Notes under the pieces: generated by a model
Databases searched by the model: none
The model's input: the letters and a program-made list of their open reading frames with translations, nothing else
What the model was told of the DNA's origin: nothing
Program-made: the position numbers and the translations under genes
Source: Ancalomicrobiaceae bacterium S20
GTDB lineage: Bacteria > Pseudomonadota > Alphaproteobacteria > Rhizobiales > Ancalomicrobiaceae
Direction of reading: 5' to 3'
Length of the DNA: 64,000 nt
Assembly (NCBI GenBank): GCA_040269895.1
Contig: CP158568.1
Location: forward strand, 806,001-870,000
In this document: one piece after another, positions 41,559 through 48,757 of the stretch
Position numbering within the stretch: the first letter of the stretch is position 1
Layout: the number at the start of each line of letters is the position of its first letter

Positions 41559-42161
41559 TCAGCGAGCGCGCGCCAGCCAGACCGTGTGGCCGGCGCAGTC
41601 CGGATCCTCGGCGACATGCATCACGACATCGAAGCCGTGGCGGTCTAGAAGGGCGCGGTACTCGCTCGGATCGAGACTGGCATGAAACAGCCGTTCGCCG
41701 TCGAGCGCGCCGATCGCTTCGCCTTCAGCGGGCCCGCTGGTGAACATGAGCGCAGCTCCGGGCGCGGCATGGCGCTGGAAGACGTCGAACATCCGCCGCT
41801 GGTCGTCGCCGCGCAGGTGAAAGAAGCTGTTCCAGGCGAGAATGCCGTTGAATCGCTCGATGAGGCGAAGGTCGCGCATGTCGGCGAAGATCCAGCGATG
41901 ACCGGGAAAGCGTTCGCGGGCGCGATCGAGAAGGGCGGGCGAGGTATCGATCCCGGTCACAGCGAAGCCGCGCTCGATGAAATAGCGCGCGATCGGATCG
42001 GCGCCGCCGCAGCCGAGATCCAGGACGGCGCCCCCGTCCGGCAACAGCGCCCGGAAGCGGTCGAGCCAGACCCTTTCGAACAGGCTGCGGCCGCGACCGG
42101 CGTCCCAGGCGGCGCCGTGGTCGCGGTAGATCTCGATGATCCGATCGGCCAGGTCGTTCAT
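41559..42161 (-). CDS. Class I SAM-dependent methyltransferase
   Basis: 200-residue methyltransferase with motif I AVLDLGCGGADPIARYF, a motif II acidic residue in TGIDTSPALLDRAR, and IFADMRDL (motif III). The substrate cannot be told; the closest resemblance is to small-molecule or Tellurite-resistance/UbiE-like type 11/25 methyltransferases. It is divergent from usg across 155 bases. The gene is monocistronic. Confidence 0.88.
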   Translation of the reverse strand: MNDLADRIIEIYRDHGAAWDAGRGRSLFERVWLDRFRALLPDGGAVLDLGCGGADPIARYFIERGFAVTGIDTSPALLDRARERFPGHRWIFADMRDLRLIERFNGILAWNSFFHLRGDDQRRMFDVFQRHAAPGAALMFTSGPAEGEAIGALDGERLFHASLDPSEYRALLDRHGFDVVMHVAEDPDCAGHTVWLARAR

Positions 42162-42316
42162 GAAAAACCGCTCGCGGAAGGTCGCTCGACGGAGGTAGCA
42201 GCACTCTCAGAGGATTGCTGCTAAATCATTGAATTTACACAGAATTAATCAAAGCCGGCTTGAATTTTCGCGTGGCCCATTCACACTCTTCTTCGAGCAC
42301 TGTCAAGGAGGGGCTC

Positions 42317-42598
42317 ATGCGCGAAAGACAGGTTGATTCCGCATTCCAGCGTCAGCTCGAAGGCTACGGCCTCACCACCGCCCATATCCTCTACCGCCTG
42401 CCGGACCATCCCGCGATCCTGCAATCCTACCTCTGGCAAGAGTACGATCTGGCACCGAAATTCCCCGAACTGGAGCGCTTCCTCGATTTCTGGGAGCGCG
42501 AGCTCGCCGGGCCGATCCATTCGGTCGAAGTGGCTCACAAGAAACTTGTCGGCCCGAACGAATGGAAGTCGGTCGCCGGCGTCTATCGCCTGCATTGA
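42317..42598 (+). CDS. usg: Usg family protein
   Basis: 93-residue protein closely matching alphaproteobacterial Usg: AFQRQLEGYGLTTAHILYRLPDHP, then LWQEYDLAPKFPEL and FLDFWERELAGPIHSVEVAHKKL. Function is unknown; the name comes from its position upstream of genes in other species. Start MRERQVDS is preceded by AAGGAGG, which rules out the earlier in-frame ATG. Confidence 0.92.
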   Translation: MRERQVDSAFQRQLEGYGLTTAHILYRLPDHPAILQSYLWQEYDLAPKFPELERFLDFWERELAGPIHSVEVAHKKLVGPNEWKSVAGVYRLH

Positions 42599-42725
42599 TG
42601 CACGAAGGGCAACGCCGACCGGCATGGCGGCCGTGCGCCGCTGCCGGACGGCGGGTGCTTTGACACCGGACGCCGCCCCGCTACAGTCCCGGCCGATAAG
42701 AGAAATCGCCGGGAGGAGGGCGGGC

Positions 42726-43637
42726 ATGTCATTGAAGGTGGCGTTCATCGGGACGGGGCTCATGGGCGGGCCGATGGCGCGCAACATCGCGCGCGCCGGC
42801 ATCCCGATCACGGTGTGGAATCGCAGCCGCGCCAAGGCCGAGGCGATCGCCGCCGACGGCGCGGTCGTCGCCGATACGATCGCCGAGGCGGTCGCGGACG
42901 CCGATGTCGTGATCACCATGCTCGCCGACGGGGCGACCGTGACGGAGGTCTATTTCGCGGGCGGGGCGGCCGAGGCGGCGCGGCCGGGCACGATCTTCGT
43001 CGACATGTCGTCGATCCCACCCTCGGTCGCGCGCGACCACGCCGCAAAGCTCGGCGACCTCGGCATCAGCCACATCGATGCGCCGGTCTCCGGCGGCACG
43101 GTCGGCGCGACGGAGGCCTCGCTCGCGATCATGGCCGGCGGCGAGGCGGCGGCGATCGCTCGCGTGCGGCCGGTGTTCGAAGCCATGGGACGCGTGGTGC
43201 GCGTCGGGCCGCATGGCGCCGGGCAGCTGTCGAAGCTCGCCAATCAGGCGATCGTCGCCGTGACGATCGGCGCGGTCGCCGAAGGGCTCATGCTGGCGGC
43301 GGCCGGCGGGGCGGATCCGGCCGCTGTGCGCGACGCGATCCGCGGCGGCTATGCCGAGAGCCGGATCCTGGAGATCCACGGCGGCCGCATGGTCCAGCGC
43401 AATTTCGTGCCGGGCGGGCCGTCGAAGTTCCAGCTCAAGGATCTGAACACGATCCTCGACGCGGCGGCCGAATCCGGCATCGACCTGCCGCTGACCCGCA
43501 ACGTGCGCGACCGGTTCGCCCGCCTCGTCGGCGAGCTCGGCGGTGCGGACTACGATCATTCCGCGCTGCTCCTCGAACTCGAGGCGCTCAACGCGCCGCA
43601 CCGGGTCGGCGGCGCGCCGGACAAGCTGCCGGGGTGA
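42726..43637 (+). CDS. NAD(P)-binding beta-hydroxyacid dehydrogenase (3-hydroxyisobutyrate / tartronate-semialdehyde reductase family)
   Basis: 303 residues. N-terminal Rossmann motif FIGTGLMGGPMARNIARAG, the family DAPVSGGTVGA substrate-binding segment and the GAGQLSKLANQ motif with the catalytic Lys are intact. Such enzymes oxidise beta-hydroxyacids or reduce tartronate semialdehyde. No glyoxylate or valine pathway gene is adjacent, so the substrate remains open. A GGAGG site precedes the ATG; the upstream open frame overlaps usg and is a shadow. Confidence 0.93.
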   Translation: MSLKVAFIGTGLMGGPMARNIARAGIPITVWNRSRAKAEAIAADGAVVADTIAEAVADADVVITMLADGATVTEVYFAGGAAEAARPGTIFVDMSSIPPSVARDHAAKLGDLGISHIDAPVSGGTVGATEASLAIMAGGEAAAIARVRPVFEAMGRVVRVGPHGAGQLSKLANQAIVAVTIGAVAEGLMLAAAGGADPAAVRDAIRGGYAESRILEIHGGRMVQRNFVPGGPSKFQLKDLNTILDAAAESGIDLPLTRNVRDRFARLVGELGGADYDHSALLLELEALNAPHRVGGAPDKLPG

Positions 43638-43673
43638 ACAGGTGCACGGCCGCCATCCGGGTGGCGGCCGCAC

Positions 43674-44176
43674 TCACGCCCGGACCACGCGCGCCGCATA
43701 GCAGCCGTGGCGGGCGAAATGGGCGTGGAGATAGGCGATTCGCCGATCGGCGAAGGCGGTCGTGATCCAGTCGGCCAGCGCTTCGCCGGGCAGGACCTCG
43801 GCCGTCACCATCATCGCATCGGCATCATAGGCGCGGACCGACAGGAGCCGGCGCCGGAGTTGGCCGGGAACCTCGCCGGGCCGTGGCATGGCCTGCCGGT
43901 CGAGCGCGGCGCGGCGGACGAAGACCGGTCCCGAGGCTGCATAGGGCGATGCGACGGCGTGATGGGCGAAGGTCGTCAAACGAGCTCCTCGCCCGGCTCG
44001 GCGTCTTCCAGGCTGACACGGCAGGGGAAGGCGTGCGGCGCGTCGGCGGTCCGGCGCACCGCTCCACGCGCGGCGAGCGCGGCATCATCCAGCGCGAACA
44101 GCGGCCGGAACGGGGCGGGCGCGAGGGCTTCGATGCGGAAGGTCTCGATTTGAGAGGCGATGGTGCTGAAGGTCAT
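43674..44176 (-). pseudogene. DUF1203-family protein, interrupted by one frameshift
   Basis: N-terminal part MTFSTIASQIETF to SLEDAEPGEELV (from 44176) and C-terminal part TTFAHHAVASPYAASG to the end (to 43674) together form one ~167-residue DUF1203 protein, with the YPCRVSL-like HAFPCRVSLEDAE and LLSVRAYDADAMMV motifs. They are in different frames; the break is at the AAA run 43978-43980 (TTT on the coding strand). Adding one T gives EELVLTTFAHH, restoring the family sequence. The function of DUF1203 is unknown. A missing base in the data is a likely cause; real inactivation or a coupled TTG restart cannot be excluded. Confidence 0.75.
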
Positions 44177-44306
44177 GGGGCGGGCTCCGGTGTCGGTCTC
44201 GCCGCGGCCCCGCTGATGCGGGTGGCGGCGCGGACGAGACCGTGCCCGCGACCGGCCGTCGGCGGCCACCCGATTTCGGACAGGTCCGGTTCGCCGATCT
44301 GATCGG

Positions 44307-44352
44307 GGCTGGAGCGGCATCCGATCAGATTGGATCGGATGCCGCCCCAGCC
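44307..44352. repeat. Extended inverted repeat
   Basis: Perfect 13-base arms GCGGCATCCGATC / GATCGGATGCCGC at 44314-44345 with an AGATTG loop. The flanks GGCTGG / CCAGCC extend pairing to about 20 bases with mismatches. It may be a dispersed extragenic palindrome. Confidence 0.7.
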
Positions 44353-44374
44353 TACTTGTAAACGCAAGCCTTTT

Positions 44375-44401
44375 CCGATCGGAGTGAATCACTCCGATCG
44401 G
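44375..44401. repeat. 27-base perfect palindrome
   Basis: Thirteen-base arms CCGATCGGAGTGA / TCACTCCGATCGG around a single A. The form, an extragenic palindrome with the core GGAGTGAATCACTCC, resembles dispersed palindromic repeats that recur in intergenic DNA of Hyphomicrobiales. It shares the CCGATC motif with the hairpin 25 bases to its left. Confidence 0.75.
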
Positions 44402-44466
44402 GCCTTGCTCTACACGGTTTCGGAGCAGGCGGCGCTGGAGCCGGCCCTTGCAGGTATCCAGACAAG

Positions 44467-44499
44467 AAGACGGCCCGGAGCGGGGCTCCGGGCCGTCTT
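44467..44499 (-). terminator. Terminator-like hairpin after the CVNH gene
   Basis: Perfect 15-base-pair stem (AAGACGGCCCGGAGC / GCTCCGGGCCGTCTT) with a GGG loop, 22 bases past the stop codon at 44521. The following minus-strand bases, TTCTTGTC, are moderately T-rich. Likely terminator of the leftward CVNH gene. Confidence 0.75.
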
Positions 44500-44520
44500 T
44501 GCGTTGGGGGAGCGCCTCGC

Positions 44521-45126
44521 TCAGCGCGAGCAGTTCAGGCGGCCGTCCTGGTTGCCGATATCGCCGCGGCACTGGCGGACGTCGATCCGCGACCGCGCCA
44601 TCTCGCCGTCGGTGTCGCGGCAGCGCGCGGTCAGGATCACGCCGTCGAAGGACTCGACGCGGCAGGTGCGCAGGTAGGAGCCGCCGGGCGCCTGCGGGCC
44701 GCCCCAGTTGTGCTCGCGAACCGGCGGCTGGCGGCGCTGCTGGCCGCCCCAGTCGTCCTCGTAGCCATTGTTGCGGCGCGGGCGATCGCCCTGCCAGCCA
44801 TTGTCGGACCGGCCGTTGTCCCAGCCGTTGCCGCGCGGCGGCTGCCGCATCTCGCGGCCGGCGACCGTGCCGCCGCCACGGCCGGCGCAGACCAGCCGGC
44901 CGTAGTCGTTGTTGACCTCGGCACGCGGCGCGCAGGCGCGCGTGTCGAGCACGGTCGTGACGGCATTGCCATTCGGGGCACGGCAGGTCGCCATCAGGTT
45001 GGCGCCATCGAAGCTGATGTCACGGCAGGTGCGCAGATAGCTGCCGCCGGGCTGATACTGCGCGGAGGCGGTGCCGGTCGAGGCAACGAAGGCGACGAGA
45101 AGCGTCGCGAGACCGAATCTAATCAT
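44521..45126 (-). CDS. Secreted protein with two CVNH (cyanovirin-N homology) domains
   Basis: 201 residues: signal peptide to ASA (residue 22), CVNH-like domain 1 at 27-80 and domain 2 at 148-199. Both domains start PGGSYLRTCR and share SFDG..L.A.CR and GRLxC, with Cys pairs conserved. Between them is a 60-residue linker rich in Gly, Asn, Arg and Trp (GWDNGRSDNGW, NNGYEDDWGG). CVNH domains often bind carbohydrates, so this may be a secreted lectin. Start MIRFG chosen for the signal peptide. The gene stands alone between hairpins. Confidence 0.85.
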   Translation of the reverse strand: MIRFGLATLLVAFVASTGTASAQYQPGGSYLRTCRDISFDGANLMATCRAPNGNAVTTVLDTRACAPRAEVNNDYGRLVCAGRGGGTVAGREMRQPPRGNGWDNGRSDNGWQGDRPRRNNGYEDDWGGQQRRQPPVREHNWGGPQAPGGSYLRTCRVESFDGVILTARCRDTDGEMARSRIDVRQCRGDIGNQDGRLNCSR

Positions 45127-45291
45127 TGAAGTCAAATTCCTTTCTCCCGGCCGCGTCCGTTCCGCGCGGTTCGGCGGAACTATGGTCGTAAGCCACATGA
45201 AATGTGTAGAGGGATTTTTGAGGCGAACCGATGGCCGAACCGGCCTTGTCGGGCTGGTTCGGCTTCGCGCCTTCGCAGAAGACGGTCCCTC

Positions 45292-45630
45292 TCACTTGCA
45301 GGCCCAGACCTCGACGGTCTGCTGGCCGCAGGCGTAGAAGCCGTTCACCTCGCAATTGGGGCCCGAGGCGCCCGAACCGCCGGCGCGGCAGGCGCTCTTC
45401 GCCCGATCGAGGGCGTCGCCTTCATTCGTGCTGGTCCCCGAATAGGACTTGCCGAACTTGTTGTACTTGCACGTCCAGTTCGACCCCTTCACCTGCTGGG
45501 TCACGATGGTCGGGCGCTTGCCGCCGGTGCAGACCGGGCGCGGCCCGGTCGGGGCCGCCGATGCCGGCGTGGCGCAGACGGACACGGAAAACGAAAGGAC
45601 AGCGAACAATGCAATGAAAGAGTGTTTCAT
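45292..45630 (-). CDS. Small secreted six-Cys protein
   Basis: 112 residues with a signal peptide (cleavage near ASA, residue 25). The mature part has six Cys (34, 54, 81, 93, 101, 111), probably three disulfides, and conserved-looking segments NWTCKYNKFGKSYSGTS and EVNGFYACG. No family recognised. A GGAGG site precedes the ATG at 45630. It is unrelated in sequence to the neighbouring CVNH protein but of the same secreted, Cys-stabilised type. Confidence 0.7.
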   Translation of the reverse strand: MKHSFIALFAVLSFSVSVCATPASAAPTGPRPVCTGGKRPTIVTQQVKGSNWTCKYNKFGKSYSGTSTNEGDALDRAKSACRAGGSGASGPNCEVNGFYACGQQTVEVWACK

Positions 45631-45921
45631 AAGATCAAGTCCTCCGGAAATAGAAGTGTCTGCATCGTGTTGCCGACAGATGTCGTTCGGCAAAATATTC
45701 CAGCCGCCGCAAGTCTGATCATATCTGCGACTGACTGTGGGAATTCATCATGGGCATCGCGTCAGGGGGTGTCAAACGCTCGGTCGCGGCCACCGCCGTG
45801 CGGCGGGGGGGCGGCGCGAGTGTCACCGTGCCGCAGCGCGGCCAGTTGACGTTCAGCAGCGCTGAACCATCGCAGCCCGCGCTCGTCGAGGCGCTTGCGA
45901 CCGGGGAGAGGACGGCCGCGC

Positions 45922-46662
45922 TCAGATCCCGTAGGGCGGTCGCGGGATGTTTTGATGCGCCTGCCGCAGCGCCGCCGACCAGCGTTCGCGCAGATCGTGA
46001 AAGTAGGGCTCGCCCGGCTCGATGCGGTGGACGAGTTCGGCATCGATCTTGTCCCGCGGGATGACCGCGAGATCGATCGGCATGCCGACGCCGAGGTTCG
46101 AGCGCATGGTCGAATCCATCGAGATCAGGCCGATCTTCAGCGCGTCCTGCAGGTCGGTGTCGAACTTGATCGCTCGGTCGAGGATCGGCTTGCCGTACTT
46201 GTGCTCGCCGATCTGCAGATAGGGCGTATCGGCGGTCGCCTCGATGAAGTTGCCGGCGGAGTAGATCATGAACAGCCGGAGCCGACCGCCCTTGATCTGG
46301 CCTGCGAGCAGCATGGTGCAGTCGAAGGCGAGGTTCTTCTGCTCGAGCATGCGGCCGTCGAGCCGGTAGACCTCGCGCACCGCCCGGCCGAGCAACTGGG
46401 CGGCCTTGAACATCGACGGTGTGTTCTCGAAGGTCTCGATCTCGCCGGTCTCGGGATTTTCGAGGCCCTCGGTCACCTGCGATACGATGCTCTGGCTGAT
46501 CGCCAGATTGCCGGCGGTGGCGACCGCGATGACGCGCTCGCCGGGGCGATTGATGACGTTGAGCTTGCGGAAGGTCGCGATATTGTCGAGACCGGCGTTC
46601 GTGCGCGTGTCCGCGATCATGACGAGGCCCTCGCGGACCAGGATCCCGACGCAATAGGTCAT
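45922..46662 (-). CDS. Anbu (ancestral beta-subunit) proteasome-like protease
   Basis: 246 residues beginning MTYCVGILVREGLVMIADTR, the diagnostic Anbu N-terminus with Thr2 as likely nucleophile after Met removal. Anbu is a proteasome/HslV-like Ntn hydrolase that forms open helical assemblies; its physiological role is not established. It lies downstream of transglutaminase, alpha-E and ATP-grasp genes, the association known from many proteobacteria and actinobacteria. Start chosen at MTYCV with a CGAGGGGAACGAG ribosome-binding region. A 267-base gap separates it from the transglutaminase gene. Confidence 0.95.
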   Translation of the reverse strand: MTYCVGILVREGLVMIADTRTNAGLDNIATFRKLNVINRPGERVIAVATAGNLAISQSIVSQVTEGLENPETGEIETFENTPSMFKAAQLLGRAVREVYRLDGRMLEQKNLAFDCTMLLAGQIKGGRLRLFMIYSAGNFIEATADTPYLQIGEHKYGKPILDRAIKFDTDLQDALKIGLISMDSTMRSNLGVGMPIDLAVIPRDKIDAELVHRIEPGEPYFHDLRERWSAALRQAHQNIPRPPYGI

Positions 46663-46929
46663 CTCGTTCCCCTCGAGGCGCCGCCGCCCGCGCTCGCGAG
46701 CCGGCGGCGTCTGCCTGTTCCATCCATCCGCCGACCGGCCGCGACGGCTACGGTCGCGGTTCTCGTATACGTGCAGGTCCCGCCGAGGCAAGCCCGCGCC
46801 GCGTCGCAGGGCTCGATCTTTCGTCGTGCCTGTTCATTGGGCGCCGAACCCGCGGCGCCGCCCTCGGGGGCGGCGAGCATGAGATCGATCGGAGCCGGGC
46901 TCGCAGCGATCCCGGCCCCGCACGGACCG

Positions 46930-47748
46930 TCAGGGCCGATCGAGCCGGGTGATCGCCACCTTCACCTTCATCGATTCGCCGGTCCCGCCATAGCGGGTTC
47001 CGCGAATCGGCGCCGCGTCGAGATAGTCGAGCCCGCTTGCGATTCGCACATGGCGGTCGGTCGGGCAGACCTCGTGGGTCGGGTCGAAGCCGATCCAGCC
47101 GATGCCGGCGACGAAGCCCTCGACCCAGGCATGGCCGGCCTCGTGAGTCTCTGTCGTGCCGGGATCGAACACGTAGCCGCCGACGTAGCGGGCCGGGATA
47201 TCGAGCGCGCGGGCGGCGGCGATGAACAGATGCGCGAAGTCCTGGCAGACGCCGTGGCGCTGCTCGAACACCTTCGCAGCGCTCGTGCTCGGGTCGGTCG
47301 CCTCCTTGTCGTAGGTCCACTCGGCGTGGATCCGGCGCATCAGGGCGTGCAGGGTGGCGAGCGGGTCGCCGCCCTCGCCGCAGGAGATCGAGCGGGCGAA
47401 TTCGCGGATGTCCGGGTCGGGCCGGGTCAGCTCGGTGTCGCGCAGGAACAGGGACAGCGGAAACCGTTCCTTGGTGCCGCGCACGATGCCTTCCGAATAC
47501 TCGGTCAGCACCTCGCCGGTCGCGGTGATCACCAACTCCTCGATCGGGCCATCGATCGAGAAGGAGTGGGTCAGGTTGCCGAACGGGTCTTCGACCGGCG
47601 ACAGGCGGCAGTCCTGAGAGACGTCGATGCGCCACTCCTGCACGAACTGCTGGGCGGAATTGCGCGGGGTCAGCCTCAGCGTCTGGATCGCGTAGGAGGC
47701 CGGCGTCTCATAGGAATAGGTCGTCTCGTGGGTGATCGACAGGCGCAT
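46930..47748 (-). CDS. Transglutaminase-family cysteine protease/transferase
   Basis: 272 residues with an N-terminal beta domain (MRLSITHETTYSYETPASYA) and a transglutaminase core. The catalytic triad is Cys168 in GVCQDFAH, His206 in GHAWVE and Asp222 in FDPTH. It has no signal peptide and so is cytoplasmic. It is the third gene of the ATP-grasp/alpha-E/transglutaminase/Anbu set, starting 12 bases after the alpha-E stop. It probably forms, cuts or transfers isopeptide or amide bonds on a substrate made by the ATP-grasp enzyme; the substrate is unknown. Confidence 0.95.
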   Translation of the reverse strand: MRLSITHETTYSYETPASYAIQTLRLTPRNSAQQFVQEWRIDVSQDCRLSPVEDPFGNLTHSFSIDGPIEELVITATGEVLTEYSEGIVRGTKERFPLSLFLRDTELTRPDPDIREFARSISCGEGGDPLATLHALMRRIHAEWTYDKEATDPSTSAAKVFEQRHGVCQDFAHLFIAAARALDIPARYVGGYVFDPGTTETHEAGHAWVEGFVAGIGWIGFDPTHEVCPTDRHVRIASGLDYLDAAPIRGTRYGGTGESMKVKVAITRLDRP

Positions 47749-47760
47749 GGGGAGGGGGCC

Positions 47761-48699
47761 TCAGACCAGATACTGATCGGTGATCAGGGCGCCGAGCTTG
47801 TTGTTGTCGGCGATGAACTCGCTCAGGAACTCGTGCAAGCCGGACTGGAAGACCTCGTCGATGTTGGCGTTGGAGAGCCGCGAGAAGGTCGCGCGGGCGA
47901 GCCGCTGGCTCGGGCCCTGGCGGCCGTGGGCGCGGGCGAGCAGGTCGAGGTAGCGGGCGATGTTCTCGTAGCAGCTGGCGACCGAGCGCGGCATCTGGGC
48001 GTTGAGGATCATCAGGTCGGCGACCAGCCAGGGCTTCAGGTTCTGCCGGTAGACCCAATGATAGGAGGTCAGCGCCGAGACCGAGCGCAGGATCGACGAC
48101 CACTGGAAATAGTCGAGGCTGCCGCCGACCGGGGCACCGGGCGGCAGGAGCACATGGTACTTCACGTCGAGGATGCGGGCGGTCGCGTCGGCGCGCTCGA
48201 GGTAGACGCCGAGGCGCGTGAAGAAATAGGCCTCGCTCCTCAGCATGGTGCGGTACGCCGAGCCGTCGTAGGCGAGCGAGGTCTGCTTCACGAAGCGCAG
48301 GAAGTCGGAGATCCGGCCCGGATCGACGTCGGTCGGGTTGAACTGCCGCAGCTCCAGCCAGGCCGAGTTGATCGTCTCCCACATCTCGGCCGTCAGCGCG
48401 GTGCGGACCGCGCGGGCGTTCTGGCGGGCGATCTCCAGGCAGTTGCGGATGCTCGACGGGTTCGAGGCCGAGAAGGCGAGATACTCGATCACCTTCTCCT
48501 CGGTCGCCTCGCCGTGGCGCTCCGTGAAGGCGGTCAGAGAACCGGTCGCCAGCAGGGCGGATTCCCATTCGTTGGTCGAGCCGTAGCCCTGGGGCAGGGC
48601 GGCGAGGCGGGCGGCGGCATCGATGATGCGCGCGGTGTTCTCGGCGCGTTCGATATAGCGCGAGAGCCAGTAGAGACTGTCGGCGGTCCGGCTGAGCAT
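47761..48699 (-). CDS. Alpha-E domain protein (DUF403)
   Basis: 312-residue all-helical protein with the family N-terminus MLSRTADSLYWLSRYIERAENTAR cut here by stops to the conserved repeat LYWLSRYIERAEN. Alpha-E proteins are always linked to the circularly permuted ATP-grasp, sometimes fused to it, and are thought to support its ligase reaction. It lies 58 bases downstream of that gene and 12 bases upstream of the transglutaminase gene. Confidence 0.94.
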   Translation of the reverse strand: MLSRTADSLYWLSRYIERAENTARIIDAAARLAALPQGYGSTNEWESALLATGSLTAFTERHGEATEEKVIEYLAFSASNPSSIRNCLEIARQNARAVRTALTAEMWETINSAWLELRQFNPTDVDPGRISDFLRFVKQTSLAYDGSAYRTMLRSEAYFFTRLGVYLERADATARILDVKYHVLLPPGAPVGGSLDYFQWSSILRSVSALTSYHWVYRQNLKPWLVADLMILNAQMPRSVASCYENIARYLDLLARAHGRQGPSQRLARATFSRLSNANIDEVFQSGLHEFLSEFIADNNKLGALITDQYLV

Positions 48700-48757
48700 G
48701 GGGCGGGTCTCGTCGGCGTGCGCGGAAGCCCGGCCGGCCTCCGCGCGGGAAGAAGGA

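Larger units (their letters stand above)
44177..44520. other. Gene-free region with three palindromes
   Basis: No gene is supported. It contains, from left to right, a 13-base-pair hairpin (44307-44352, extendable with mismatches), a 27-base palindrome (44375-44401) and a terminator-like hairpin (44467-44499). Upstream DNA of the frameshifted DUF1203 gene and downstream DNA of the CVNH gene meet here. Confidence 0.6.

Noticed and set aside
43674..44176. Programmed ribosomal frameshift in the DUF1203 gene
   Set aside because: No slippery heptamer or downstream structure is evident; one missing T in a TTT run explains the break more simply.
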